Counted from the stretch's first letter, positions 17,936 through 27,415 are shown. The stretch: DNA of 49,907 bases from Paramuribaculum sp. (GCA_029060545.1 JAIDTT010000065.1:1-49907); one strand, 5' to 3'. Made by a program: numbers and translations. Notes: generated by a model not told the origin, from the letters alone.

Positions 17936-20260
17936 ATGAAACATTTTTACACATTAGTAGCAGCATTTGCCGTATCAGTGGTTTTCTCAGCAAATGCGCA
18001 AAGCAAACTGGATCTCCAGAGCCGTATTCAGCTTGAGGAATACAAGCAGCATCAAGCAACAGTAAACAATCAGCAGTTCGACACACAGTCCGACGGCAAA
18101 CTCGTGCCGATGTCGGTGCTTCCTTCGTTCTCGTCGATGGCAGTACCCAAGAAGATGGCCTTCGTAGGACTCAACAGCGACTACACGGTAGCCGATCTTG
18201 AGGCTGCCGGATATGAAGTGCTTTCCAATGTTGGCGACATCGCCATTGTGAATGTATACCTGACCGACGTGGAGAAACTGGCCGAACTCGACGCAGTGCG
18301 TCAGATACAGCTTGGCCGCAAACTCCATAAATGCGACAATCTGGCTCGCCAGAGCGGCGGTGTGTCGGCCGTACAAGATGGCTTCGACTACGAAGGCACC
18401 ACCTACCAGTATGACGGTACAGGCGTATTCACCGCCATATATGACACCGGTATCGCGCCCAATCACCTCAACTTCCTCAATGAAGACGGTACCACTCGCG
18501 TGAAGCGCTTGCTCGTATACGATGAACCTGAAGACGATGGTAATATCAATATCTCGGACTATACTCCTACAGGTATCGCAAATTTCCAGACTGAAAATGA
18601 ACAGGAAACTCACGGCACCCACACCCTCGGTATTCTTGCCGGCGGCTACAAGGGAAAAGCCACTTACCGCACAGCCACCCCGAATGCTTCGTATACAGCT
18701 TTTACCGACTCCGCTACAGTCTATAACGCCAATAACCCCTTCTATGGCGTAGCCACCGGCAGTGACATTCTCATCGGTTGCGGTACATTTGAAGACGCAG
18801 CTATCGCACACGCAGCCACACAGATGGCTAAGCAGGCTTACGATTCGATTCAGCCTATCGTATTCAGCTGCTCGATCGGCGGCAACATCGGCGCACACGA
18901 CGGCTCCGACTATCTTTCGAAGACTATGAGCAAACTTGCCGACGACTATAATCTGATTCCTGTATTTGCCGCAGGCAACGAAGGTGACGCAAAGATGTCG
19001 GTTCGCAAGACATTTACCTCTTTAACAGACCAACTCGTGACTTGCGCCACTCCCCTATCCGGCTACTCTCAGTGCTATTCTCTGCTCGACTTTTGGGGCG
19101 ACACCCAAGAACCCTTCACCTTATCAGTTGGTGTATGTTATAAAAAGTCTCTTTTCGGTAGTTACACGAAAACCAATTTATTCACGATTAATACAGCAGA
19201 TACAACAATTAACTACACATCTTCATCAAACTCGACCCTTAAAAATGCCTTTAAGTCTGCACAGGTAATTGCAATGAGTGAAGTAAACAAAGCCAATAAC
19301 CGCTTCAACACACTAATGCTTTTCAATTATACACGTAATACATACTCGAACTACCTATACATAACTGTAACATACCAGTCGGGACGCACAGTGACCGGCG
19401 TAATCAACAACTACGGCGAATTCACGGCTCAGTCCAACGTATCCGGATCGGTAGATGGTACTGCAGACCTATCCATCTCCACTATGGCCTGCCACCCCGA
19501 CGTGATTTCCGTAGGCGCATACAACTCCCGCGGTATGTGGTATCAGTTTGACGGCAGCATTATGGGTGCACGAAACTTTCAGGAGAATGCTGTTGCTTCC
19601 TTCTCGAGTTATGGTGAAGCCGACGACGGTCGCCAACTCCCCATCGTACTCGGTCCTGGCACCAATGTGATCTCATCCTACAGCCCCTACTATCTCTCCT
19701 ATAATGCTGAGAATAATACTGACTACGAGACAACAGGGGATATGTGCGGTATGGCAGTTGATTCCGAGGGTTACAGCGACTTCTGGGGTCCGATGTCGGG
19801 TACCTCGATGGCAACTCCTTTCGTTGCCGGTACGATCGCCCTCTGGCTTCAGGCCGATCCTACTCTCGACGTAAACGACGTGAAGGAACTCATCTCCCTT
19901 ACATCTACCAAGGACGACGCTACAAGTGCAGCTCCCGAGCGCAGCGGTTCAGGCCGAATCAATGCTCAGGCCGGCATCATCGAAATCATCCGCCGCAATA
20001 ATCTTGCAGGTACCGTGAATATCGACTCCGATACACTTAAGCCTTTCGTAAACATAGCAGGCTCAAGCCTCAGCGTGACGGTACCCGGTGCAGCAACAGT
20101 GACCGTTGACCTTTACAATGCAATGGGTATGCAAGTAGCCTCCACCACTGCCGATACCGATGCCGTGACTTGCTCCACTGCCGGTCTCTCAACCGGAGTC
20201 TATGTGATGAAAGTGACTACTCCCGCAGGTGTATTCACCGACAAGATCGCGCTCCGATAA
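17936..20260 (+). CDS. Secreted S8 (subtilisin-like) serine peptidase with sorting-type C-terminal domain
   Basis: A 774-residue exported protease. A signal peptide covers residues 1-21 (MKHFYTLVAAFAVSVVFSAN, then AQS). A prodomain follows to about 150. The subtilisin triad is present: Asp about 170 (AIYDTGIAPNHLNF), His about 226 (ETHGTHTLGILAGG) and Ser about 624 (GTSMATPFVAGTIALWL). A long insert separates His from Ser, part of it (about residues 400-482) encoded by AT-rich DNA. The last about 75 residues (VDLYNAMGMQVAST, LSTGVYVMKVTTPAGVFTDK) resemble a type A sorting domain of the Bacteroidetes type IX secretion system. No T9SS component lies in this window, so the export route is unproved. 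It is a single-gene unit ended by a strong hairpin. Substrate unknown. Confidence 0.9.
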   Translation: MKHFYTLVAAFAVSVVFSANAQSKLDLQSRIQLEEYKQHQATVNNQQFDTQSDGKLVPMSVLPSFSSMAVPKKMAFVGLNSDYTVADLEAAGYEVLSNVGDIAIVNVYLTDVEKLAELDAVRQIQLGRKLHKCDNLARQSGGVSAVQDGFDYEGTTYQYDGTGVFTAIYDTGIAPNHLNFLNEDGTTRVKRLLVYDEPEDDGNINISDYTPTGIANFQTENEQETHGTHTLGILAGGYKGKATYRTATPNASYTAFTDSATVYNANNPFYGVATGSDILIGCGTFEDAAIAHAATQMAKQAYDSIQPIVFSCSIGGNIGAHDGSDYLSKTMSKLADDYNLIPVFAAGNEGDAKMSVRKTFTSLTDQLVTCATPLSGYSQCYSLLDFWGDTQEPFTLSVGVCYKKSLFGSYTKTNLFTINTADTTINYTSSSNSTLKNAFKSAQVIAMSEVNKANNRFNTLMLFNYTRNTYSNYLYITVTYQSGRTVTGVINNYGEFTAQSNVSGSVDGTADLSISTMACHPDVISVGAYNSRGMWYQFDGSIMGARNFQENAVASFSSYGEADDGRQLPIVLGPGTNVISSYSPYYLSYNAENNTDYETTGDMCGMAVDSEGYSDFWGPMSGTSMATPFVAGTIALWLQADPTLDVNDVKELISLTSTKDDATSAAPERSGSGRINAQAGIIEIIRRNNLAGTVNIDSDTLKPFVNIAGSSLSVTVPGAATVTVDLYNAMGMQVASTTADTDAVTCSTAGLSTGVYVMKVTTPAGVFTDKIALR

Positions 20261-20286
20261 TCTGACAGATTACGATTGATAATACA

Positions 20287-20320
20287 AGAGCGGATGCCTT
20301 CGGGCGTCCGCTCTGATTTT
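20287..20320 (+). terminator. Intrinsic terminator of the protease gene
   Basis: A stem AGAGCGGATGCC pairs with GGCGTCCGCTCT (one G-T wobble) around a TTCG tetraloop closed by C-G, then GATTTTTGTTGTT. It lies 26 bp after the protease stop. Confidence 0.9.
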
Positions 20321-20354
20321 TGTTGTTGGCATACCGGGTTCCACACCTCAGTAC

Positions 20355-20392
20355 AAAAAGAATCCGCGTATCATCGGACGATACGCGGATTC
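20355..20392 (-). terminator. Intrinsic terminator of the EF-G paralogue
   Basis: A perfect 12-bp stem, GAATCCGCGTAT (20360-20371) with ATACGCGGATTC (20381-20392), and a 9-base loop. On the minus strand the stem runs straight into TTTTTG, 25 bp after the EF-G-like stop at 20417. It is back to back with the protease terminator. Confidence 0.9.
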
Positions 20393-20416
20393 GGGTTAAA
20401 GAGAGGTATTTATGAA

Positions 20417-22573
20417 TTATTCTTCGGTGTTCTTCTCGGCATATTCCTTGAGGAGCTTCTCCTGAACGTCGGCAGGAACAAGCTCGTAGGAGGAGAACTT
20501 CATGGTGAACGAGGAGCGTCCGCCGGTGATGGAACTGAGAGCTGTGGAGTAGCTCGACATCTCTTTCAGAGGCACTTTGGCAAAGATCTTCTCAAAACCA
20601 TTTTCGCTGTTCATACCCATGATGATAGCGCGGCGTCCCTGAAGGTCGCTCATCACGTCGCCCATCACGTCGCCGGGAACCATCACCTCTACATCGTAGA
20701 CGGGCTCAAGTACTTTGGGGTTGGCTGCGCGGAATGCTTCAGAGAAGGCGTTGCGGCCTGCGAGGCGGAAGGATATTTCGTTGGAGTCAACGGGGTGCAT
20801 CTTTCCATCATAGATACATACGCGAACGTCGCGAGCATAAGAACCTGTAAGGGGACCCTGCTCCATGCGATCCATAAGACCTTTCACGATCGCGGGGATG
20901 AAACGTGCGTCGATGGCACCACCGACGATACAGTTGCACACTACGAGCTTGCCGCCCCATGCCAGAGGTATCTCCTGAGTATCGCGGACATTCATCTTGA
21001 ATTCCTGATTGCCGAAACGATAGGTATCGGGAGCCGGCATACCTTCAGTATAAGGTTCGATGATGAGGTGAACTTCGCCGAACTGACCTGAACCGCCCGA
21101 CTGCTTCTTATGACGATAGTCGGCACGAGCAGCCTTGGTGATAGTCTCGCGGTAAGGAATCTTAGGCTCTTCGAATACGATGGGTAGCTTGTCGTTGTTT
21201 TCGACACGCCATTTTAGAGTGCGGAGGTGGAATTCGCCCTGACCGGAGAGGATGGTCTGCTTGAGTTCCTTCGACTGCTCTACTTCCCATGTGGGATCTT
21301 CCTCGTGCATACGGGTGAGGATACCGGCGAGTTTCTCGGCATCGCTCTCGGTTACAGGACGGATAGCACGCTGATATTTGGGCGCGGGATACTTGATGAA
21401 GTCGAAGAGATAGTCGCAACCTTTACCGTCGAGGGTATTGCCGGTGCGTACATCCTTGAGTTTAACGGTGGCGCCTATATCGCCGGCACAAAGCTTGTCG
21501 ACGGGTGTCTTGATCTGGCCACATACGCAGAATATCTGAGCGAGACGCTCCTTGGATTCACGACTCACATTGTCGAGATCGACACCGGGGGTAAGTGTAC
21601 CGGACATCACCTTGAAGTAGCTTACTTCACCGATATGGGGCTCAACAGTGGTCTTGAACATAAAGATACTGAGGGGGCCGTCGCTATCGGGCTTTACTTC
21701 ACGACCACGTGCATCGACGGGAGCGGGCACCTGCTCAATGAAGGGGACTACGTTGCCGAGGAATTCCATCATACGGCGTACACCCATGTCTTTGGCGGCG
21801 CTTACGCAGAATACGGGGTAGAGAGAGCGGTCGGCGATACCTTTGCGGAGACCTTCGCGCATCTCATCTTCCGTAAGATGACCCTGATCGAAGAATTTCT
21901 CCATCAGAGTCTCGTCATTTTCAGCTGCAGCCTCTACGAGGAGCTGGTGAAGTTTCTGTGCCTTCTCCATCTGGTCGGCGGGAATTTCTTCGATAGTGGG
22001 TACGCCACCGTCGGGACCCCACGAATATTTCTTCATGAGGAGGACGTCGATCATGGCGTTGAAGCCGGGGCCTGTGGCGAGAGGATACTGCACGAGCACG
22101 AGCTTGTTGCCGAATACGTCGCGCATCTGCTCGTATACATTGTCGAAATCGGCTTTTTCGCCGTCGAGCTGATTCACTGCAAAAATCACCGGCTTCTTAA
22201 GCGAGCTGGTGGTGCGGAATATATTTTGTGTGCCGACTTCCACGCCGTACTGGCCGTTGATTACGATTACGCCGGTGTCGGTGACATTAAGGGCAGTGAT
22301 GGCATTGCCTACAAAGTCGTCGGCTCCAGGGCAGTCGATCACGTTGAGCTTCTTATTGAGGAACTCAGCATAGAAAACGGTTGAAAATACGGAATATCCA
22401 TACTCCTTCTCAACCGGAAAATAATCGGATACGGTGTTTTTGGCTTCTACCGTACCGCGACGTTTTATAACTCCACACTCGTAAAGCATAGCTTCAGCGA
22501 GTGTGGTTTTACCCGAGCCTTTGCTACCAAGCAAGGCAATGTTTTTGATCTCATTAGTTTGATAAACTTTCAT
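20417..22573 (-). CDS. EF-G paralogue (EF-G2 type) with degenerate GTPase motifs
   Basis: A 718-residue protein with all EF-G domains: G domain (1-about 285), beta-barrel domain II, then domains III-V including GQGEFHLRTLKWRV and DVEVMVPGDVMGDVMSDLQG with RRAIIMGM. The P-loop GSKGSGKT (16-23) is intact. Switch I lacks the RGITI motif; the corresponding stretch is VEKEYGYSVFST. The DTPGH motif is DCPGA (80-84), so the catalytic His is Ala. NKxD is NQLD (134-137). This resembles the Bacteroides EF-G2 paralogue reported to support translation without GTPase activity, rather than canonical FusA, which sits in the str operon. It is monocistronic with its own terminator. Assignment to EF-G2 rests on memory of that family. 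Confidence 0.88.
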   Translation of the reverse strand: MKVYQTNEIKNIALLGSKGSGKTTLAEAMLYECGVIKRRGTVEAKNTVSDYFPVEKEYGYSVFSTVFYAEFLNKKLNVIDCPGADDFVGNAITALNVTDTGVIVINGQYGVEVGTQNIFRTTSSLKKPVIFAVNQLDGEKADFDNVYEQMRDVFGNKLVLVQYPLATGPGFNAMIDVLLMKKYSWGPDGGVPTIEEIPADQMEKAQKLHQLLVEAAAENDETLMEKFFDQGHLTEDEMREGLRKGIADRSLYPVFCVSAAKDMGVRRMMEFLGNVVPFIEQVPAPVDARGREVKPDSDGPLSIFMFKTTVEPHIGEVSYFKVMSGTLTPGVDLDNVSRESKERLAQIFCVCGQIKTPVDKLCAGDIGATVKLKDVRTGNTLDGKGCDYLFDFIKYPAPKYQRAIRPVTESDAEKLAGILTRMHEEDPTWEVEQSKELKQTILSGQGEFHLRTLKWRVENNDKLPIVFEEPKIPYRETITKAARADYRHKKQSGGSGQFGEVHLIIEPYTEGMPAPDTYRFGNQEFKMNVRDTQEIPLAWGGKLVVCNCIVGGAIDARFIPAIVKGLMDRMEQGPLTGSYARDVRVCIYDGKMHPVDSNEISFRLAGRNAFSEAFRAANPKVLEPVYDVEVMVPGDVMGDVMSDLQGRRAIIMGMNSENGFEKIFAKVPLKEMSSYSTALSSITGGRSSFTMKFSSYELVPADVQEKLLKEYAEKNTEE

Positions 22574-22689
22574 GCTATCAGAATTTTAGGTGAATAATGA
22601 ATTTCTTAGCAATGCGACGCACACTGAGAGCTGGCATCGTTGAGGGCGCAAATTAGAAATAATTTTTCAAAAATTCAAGCTATGGAAAT

Positions 22690-22703
22690 ATGTTACATAA
22701 CAT
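22690..22703. promoter_or_regulatory. Inverted repeat in the EF-G2/lon divergent region
   Basis: ATGTTACATAACAT is a 6-bp inverted repeat with a 2-bp centre. It lies 117 bp upstream of the EF-G2 start and 148 bp upstream of the lon start. Its size and symmetry suit a dimeric regulator. The rest of this 264-bp gap is AT-rich with no other gene. Confidence 0.4.
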
Positions 22704-22791
22704 CTTTTCTCGTCGCAGTGGCTATACGCGGAAGCAAAACGGCTCAAATTCCATAGGTTGAATTCTATTTCCAACTCTAAAGTATTTATTG

Positions 22792-22799
22792 TAACTTTG
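22792..22799 (+). promoter_or_regulatory. lon promoter -7 box
   Basis: TAACTTTG matches TAnnTTTG and lies 38 bp before the lon ATG. The -33 position has only a weak TTTC match at 22768-22771. Confidence 0.5.
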
Positions 22800-22837
22800 C
22801 AGTTCGATATTAATAAGGTCTGCAACCAATATAGCTA

Positions 22838-25225
22838 ATGAAGCATAAATCAGAACATATTTTCGCCGTAAACCGAATAGAAATAAACCACGAACGCCCC
22901 ACTGAAAAGATTGAGAAACGCGATATGCTCGTGTTGCCGACACGTGATTTCGTAATGTTTCCTGGGGTCACCTTCTCGATATCGCTCGGCCGCAAATCGT
23001 CAATCACTGCCGTAGAACGTGCTGCTGAAAATAACGAACCGGTAGTTGTGGCCTGCCAGCTTTCCCCCGAGATCGATACACCCTCGATTCCCGCCGACTT
23101 ATATAATGTAGGCGTGGCAGCTACCGTAATCAAGGTGCTCGATCTGCCCGGTGGTAATAAGACTGCTATAGTATCGGGATTCGCCCGTGTACAACTTCTC
23201 GGTCCGGGCAACGATCCGCTGTCGGCCAGTGTGACCGAACTCGAAGAAGATACTCCATCGGCATCGGATAAAGATTTTGATGCGGTGGCTCAGGCAGTGC
23301 GCCAGTCGACAATGCAGCTTCTGAAGAAAGCTGACGAGGGTGAATCAGAACTCGCGATAAATCTGCGCGATATCTCCGGAAGCGCACTTATCATCAACAT
23401 GGTGGCCACACACGCCCCGATAGAAACAAAGTTCAAGCAGCTGCAGCTTCTCGAGGCTCCGACAATGATGGCTCGCGCCACCCGGCTACTTGAGGCTCTG
23501 TCGGAGAAGCAGCAAGTATTTTCGTTGCTCGAATCCGTGCATGAACGTGCGAAAGCCAATATGGCCGAAAATCAAAAAGTTGCATTTCTCCAGCAGCAGA
23601 TGGAAGCTATCCGACAGGAGATCTACGGCGATGAATCGGACGATGTGACTATGCTCCGCCATCGTGCCGAGTCGGCCAATCTTCCCGAATATGTAGCTAA
23701 AGCCTTCGACCGCGAAGTGGAGAAGCTCTCGCGCCTTAACCCGCAAAGCCCTGACTATGCCGTGCAGTACGGCTATCTCGATGTGTTGCTCAGTATTCCA
23801 TGGTCTACCGAACCGGCTCCAACTCCTGCCTTTAAGGAGGCGGCGGAGATACTCGACACTGATCATTTCGGACTTGAGAAAGTGAAGGAGCGCATACTCG
23901 AACAACTCGCTCTGATAATTCACAGCGGAAATACCAAGTCGCCACTAATCTGTCTGGTGGGTCCTCCCGGAGTAGGCAAGACCTCCATAGGCCAGTCGAT
24001 AGCGCGTGCTATGGGTCGCAAGTATCAGCGCGTATCGCTCGGCGGACTGCACGATGAGGCGGAACTCCGTGGTCACCGCCGCACCTATATCGGCGCTATG
24101 CCGGGCCGAATCATCGAAGCAGTGCGTAAGGCGGGCACCAATAATCCCCTGCTACTTCTCGACGAGATAGACAAGCTCGGTGCCGATCACAAGTCGGATC
24201 CCTCGGCTGCGCTGCTCGAAATACTTGATCCCGAGCAGAACTGCCATTTCCACGACAACTTTGTGGATATCGACTACGATCTCTCGAACGTACTCTTTAT
24301 CGCTACGGCCAATACCATACAGGGGCTGTCGAAGCCGCTGCTCGACCGAATGGAGATAATAGAGCTGTCGGGATATATACTTCAGGAAAAACTTGAGATA
24401 GCAAAATCGTATCTCATACCCAAGCAATTGCGTATGGCCGGATTCAAAGAGGATGAAGTGACATTCACGCCGGAAGCCATACAGGTTATCATAGAGAATT
24501 ACACTGCGGAAAGCGGAGTGCGCGGCCTTGAGAAGCAGATAGCATCAATAATCCGCAAGCTCGTGGTGCGCAAGCTGATGGGCAAGCGTATGATCCGCAC
24601 TATAAAGCCGACGCATATATCGGATATGCTTGGCAAACCGACCAATCTGCATCAGGATATCGACACACTGCCGATGCCCGGTGTAGCTACCGGTTTGGCA
24701 TGGACTGCCGTAGGAGGCGAGACTCTCAGCATTGAATCATCACTGTCGAAAGCAAAGACACCGACGCTGACTCTTACCGGCCGGCTTGGCGACGTGATGA
24801 AAGAGTCGGCAACCATCGCACAGCAGTATTTGCGTGCGCATGCCGAAGAACTTGATATTGACCCGGAACTGTTTGAGACGCGTTCGCTGCACATCCACGT
24901 ACCGGAAGGAGCGATACCGAAAGATGGTCCATCAGCCGGTATCACTATGGCTACTTCCATACTCTCGGCCATGACCTGCCGACGCGTCAAAGCCAATGTG
25001 GCGATGACGGGCGAACTGACCCTCCGCGGACGTGTGCTCCCGGTAGGCGGCATTAAGGAGAAGATTCTCGCAGCCAAGCGCCACGGTATCACTGAGCTGA
25101 TACTGCCGGCTCCAAATCAGCGCGATATTGAGGAAATCCCGGCGCAGTATCTCGAAGGTCTGAATTTCCACTACATTGACTCCGTCGACAAAGTGTTTGG
25201 AATAGCTCTTGAGGAAAAAAATTAG
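22838..25225 (+). CDS. lon: Lon protease (endopeptidase La)
   Basis: A 795-residue ATP-dependent serine protease of protein quality control. The N-terminal substrate-binding LON domain begins about residue 30 ([20 protein letters not shown]). The AAA+ module has Walker [11 protein letters not shown], the [20 protein letters not shown] segment and Walker [12 protein letters not shown]. The peptidase domain carries the Ser-Lys dyad: Ser699 in [10 protein letters not shown] and Lys740 in [14 protein letters not shown]. Length is typical of bacterial LonA. The start at 22838 gives the about 29-residue N-terminal tail common in Bacteroidales Lon. It is divergent from EF-G2 and followed 39 bp later by a TetR regulator and fabG. 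Confidence 0.98.
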   Translation: MKHKSEHIFAVNRIEINHERPTEKIEKRDMLVLPTRDFVMFPGVTFSISLGRKSSITAVERAAENNEPVVVACQLSPEIDTPSIPADLYNVGVAATVIKVLDLPGGNKTAIVSGFARVQLLGPGNDPLSASVTELEEDTPSASDKDFDAVAQAVRQSTMQLLKKADEGESELAINLRDISGSALIINMVATHAPIETKFKQLQLLEAPTMMARATRLLEALSEKQQVFSLLESVHERAKANMAENQKVAFLQQQMEAIRQEIYGDESDDVTMLRHRAESANLPEYVAKAFDREVEKLSRLNPQSPDYAVQYGYLDVLLSIPWSTEPAPTPAFKEAAEILDTDHFGLEKVKERILEQLALIIHSGNTKSPLICLVGPPGVGKTSIGQSIARAMGRKYQRVSLGGLHDEAELRGHRRTYIGAMPGRIIEAVRKAGTNNPLLLLDEIDKLGADHKSDPSAALLEILDPEQNCHFHDNFVDIDYDLSNVLFIATANTIQGLSKPLLDRMEIIELSGYILQEKLEIAKSYLIPKQLRMAGFKEDEVTFTPEAIQVIIENYTAESGVRGLEKQIASIIRKLVVRKLMGKRMIRTIKPTHISDMLGKPTNLHQDIDTLPMPGVATGLAWTAVGGETLSIESSLSKAKTPTLTLTGRLGDVMKESATIAQQYLRAHAEELDIDPELFETRSLHIHVPEGAIPKDGPSAGITMATSILSAMTCRRVKANVAMTGELTLRGRVLPVGGIKEKILAAKRHGITELILPAPNQRDIEEIPAQYLEGLNFHYIDSVDKVFGIALEEKN

Positions 25226-25264
25226 CGTAATTATCGAAAAAATTCGTAAATTCGCCCAGTTATT

Positions 25265-25876
25265 ATGGTTAGCAAGACGCGGGACAAGCTACTTGAAGTA
25301 GCGCGCAATCTGTTTATGGTAAAGGGTGTGGAACACACCACCATGAATGATATAGCCACTGCCTCCGAACGTGGCCGGCGCACTATCTATACCTATTTCA
25401 AGAGTAAGCGCGAGATTTATCAGGCTGTGGTGGAACGCGAATCGGAGCTTGTCATCTCACGTCTGCGCGAAGTGGTGCAGTCGTCGGTTCCGCCCGAAGA
25501 GAAGCTACGCAGTTACCTGACTATCAGGTTTGGCATACTCACACAGACGCAGACAAAGTCGCGCCAACGACCCGATCGGTACATTACCGGATTGTTTACA
25601 CGCGACACCCGACGCGGCGACCGTATCTACCAGCTTGCTCTGAGCAAGGAAGCGGATATGTTTGAATCGTTGCTGCGATCTGGTATTGACTGCGGAGCCT
25701 TCCGCGCCGATCAGGCAATGCGTCTGCCTACGCTACTCAACCACACGATAATCTCCGCATCGGCGTCGAGCCCCACGCAGCTCACGATCGAGGATCAGGA
25801 GAGGATACACCGACAGCTGATTGACTTTATAGTCGACGGCATTTTGACAGATACTAATCCAAAAATCCAACAATAA
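25265..25876 (+). CDS. TetR/AcrR-family transcriptional regulator
   Basis: A 203-residue repressor-type protein. The N-terminal helix-turn-helix spans residues about 5-52 (TRDKLLEVARNLFMVKGVEH, then MNDIATASERGRRTIYTYFK). The C-terminal ligand and dimer domain is helical and unassigned. It lies 39 bp after lon and 14 bp before fabG, so it is probably cotranscribed with fabG and may sense an acyl or lipid-related ligand. That is inference from position only. No clear palindromic operator is visible in the short gap upstream. Confidence 0.9.
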   Translation: MVSKTRDKLLEVARNLFMVKGVEHTTMNDIATASERGRRTIYTYFKSKREIYQAVVERESELVISRLREVVQSSVPPEEKLRSYLTIRFGILTQTQTKSRQRPDRYITGLFTRDTRRGDRIYQLALSKEADMFESLLRSGIDCGAFRADQAMRLPTLLNHTIISASASSPTQLTIEDQERIHRQLIDFIVDGILTDTNPKIQQ

Positions 25877-25890
25877 CCAAATCATCAATT

Positions 25891-26637
25891 ATGAAACTAC
25901 TTGAAGGAAAAACCGCCCTTATCACCGGCGCAGCCCGTGGCATCGGCAAAGCCCTTGCTCTGAAATTTGCCCAAGAGGGTGCCAATATCGCATTTACCGA
26001 CCTCGTGATCGATGAAAACGGCAAGCAGACCGAGGAAGAGATCCAGGCACTCGGCGTAAAAGCCAAAGGATATGCCTCCAATGCTGCCGACTTCGCTCAG
26101 ACCAAGGAAGTTGTGAAGCAGGTAATGGACGATTTCGGCCGTATAGATATTCTCGTCAACAACGCCGGAATAACCAAAGACGGTCTGATGATGCGTATGA
26201 CCGAGCAGCAGTGGGATGCCGTGATCAACGTCAACCTCAAATCGGCATTCAACTTCATCAATGCCGTGCTTCCCATCATGCTCCGCCAGCGCAGTGGCTC
26301 GATCATTAATATGGCATCCGTGGTAGGTGTTCACGGCAACGCCGGTCAGTCGAACTATGCAGCCTCCAAGGCAGGTCTCATCGCCCTTGCCAAGAGTATC
26401 GCTCAGGAGGTAGGCTCCCGCGGCATCCGCGCCAATGCTATCGCCCCCGGCTTCATCGAGACCGCTATGACAGCGGCTCTTCCCGAAGATGTACGCGCTG
26501 AATGGACCAAGAAAATTCCTCTGCGCCGCGGCGGTCAGGTGGAGGATATCGCCAATGTGGCTACCTTCCTCGCTTCCGATATGTCGAGCTACGTAACCGG
26601 TCAGGTGATCCAGGTCGACGGCGGTATGAATATGTAA
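25891..26637 (+). CDS. fabG: 3-Oxoacyl-[acyl-carrier-protein] reductase
   Basis: A 248-residue short-chain dehydrogenase catalysing NADPH-dependent reduction of beta-ketoacyl-ACP in fatty-acid elongation. The Rossmann motif is TGAARGIGKA (about residues 12-21), followed by NNAGITKDGLMMRM. The catalytic Ser is in NMASVVGVHGN and the Tyr/Lys pair in YAASKAG. The C-terminal FIETAMTAALP and GQVIQVDGGMNM are typical FabG. The length equals that of known FabG proteins. It follows the TetR gene by 14 bp and ends at a hairpin terminator. Confidence 0.95.
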   Translation: MKLLEGKTALITGAARGIGKALALKFAQEGANIAFTDLVIDENGKQTEEEIQALGVKAKGYASNAADFAQTKEVVKQVMDDFGRIDILVNNAGITKDGLMMRMTEQQWDAVINVNLKSAFNFINAVLPIMLRQRSGSIINMASVVGVHGNAGQSNYAASKAGLIALAKSIAQEVGSRGIRANAIAPGFIETAMTAALPEDVRAEWTKKIPLRRGGQVEDIANVATFLASDMSSYVTGQVIQVDGGMNM

Positions 26638-26662
26638 TACCATTCCGATATCACCTCATACG

Positions 26663-26699
26663 TTGGCTTCCGAAGTCCTTTACCGGCTCCGGAAGCCAA
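26663..26699 (+). terminator. Terminator after fabG
   Basis: A 10-bp perfect stem, TTGGCTTCCG (26663-26672) with CGGAAGCCAA (26690-26699), and a 17-base loop, followed by TCATTTTAT. The U-run is weak, but position after fabG and stem quality support termination. Confidence 0.7.
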
Positions 26700-26759
26700 T
26701 CATTTTATAGAAATACATCGCAGATGCCATTCCATTAACTTTATATAAGGTATCGGGTA

Positions 26760-26790
26760 TTGGCGGTGTTGAAAAAAACGTGTAATTTTG
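26760..26790 (+). promoter_or_regulatory. DUF4290-rimM operon promoter
   Basis: TTG at 26760-26762 and TAATTTTG at 26783-26790 are separated by 20 bp, a good -33/-7 pair for the Bacteroidetes primary sigma factor. The box ends 22 bp before the ATG at 26813. Confidence 0.65.
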
Positions 26791-26812
26791 AAGTCCGATA
26801 ATAAATAACTAT

Positions 26813-27415
26813 ATGTTGCGATACAACACCCAGCAAAAAAGGCTTATACTGCCCGAATACGGACGAGTGATTCAGGATATGGTGGATCACTGCCTCACCA
26901 TTGATGACCGCGACGAGCGTACCCGCTGCGCATACACCATAGTGGAGAGTATGGCCCACCTTTTCCCCGAGCTGAAATCAGGCGGTCAGTACCACCACAA
27001 GCTGTGGGATCATCTGGCCATCATGTCGGGATTTGAACTCGATATCGACTACCCATGCGAGATAATAGGCAGCTCGGCGCTGAATACCCGCCCCGAGCCT
27101 TTGCAGATCGAATACAAGACCGGTGCTCATCTTCTCTACGGACACCGCATCGAAGACATGATAGATATGGCCATCGGTATGGAGCCGGGTGAAGAGCGCG
27201 ATGCCTTGTCGAAATTCATCGCTGCTCAGATGAAAAAGACTATCGCCGCCACTCATCCCGACGCCGCAAGCGACGAACGTGTGTTTGCCGACCTCGCCCA
27301 CATGTCGGGCGGTGCCATCCGCCTTTCTTCCGACAACTGCAAGCTCCACGAATACATTGTGCCCACACCTGTGGCAACAAAAAAGAAAAAGAAGAAAAAT
27401 AAATCATTGACATGA
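26813..27415 (+). CDS. DUF4290 domain protein
   Basis: A 200-residue cytoplasmic protein of the Bacteroidetes DUF4290 family. The start LRYNTQQKRLILPEYGRVIQ, the segment MAHLFPELKSGGQYHHKLWD and the DIDYPCE stretch are typical. The C-terminus ends in a lysine-rich tail (KKKKKKNKS) encoded by an A-rich run, likely nucleic-acid or ribosome-associated. Its last codons overlap the rimM start by 4 bp (ATGA), so its expression is coupled to ribosome maturation. No biochemical function is known to me. Confidence 0.88.
   Translation: MLRYNTQQKRLILPEYGRVIQDMVDHCLTIDDRDERTRCAYTIVESMAHLFPELKSGGQYHHKLWDHLAIMSGFELDIDYPCEIIGSSALNTRPEPLQIEYKTGAHLLYGHRIEDMIDMAIGMEPGEERDALSKFIAAQMKKTIAATHPDAASDERVFADLAHMSGGAIRLSSDNCKLHEYIVPTPVATKKKKKKNKSLT

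Noticed and set aside
17987-18898. A 303-codon minus-strand open frame inside the protease gene
   Set aside because: Antisense shadow of the signal peptide, prodomain and catalytic region of the S8 protease.
21227-22384. A 385-codon plus-strand open frame inside the EF-G paralogue
   Set aside because: It is antisense to a clear EF-G-family gene and arises from its codon bias; the translation has no recognisable domain.
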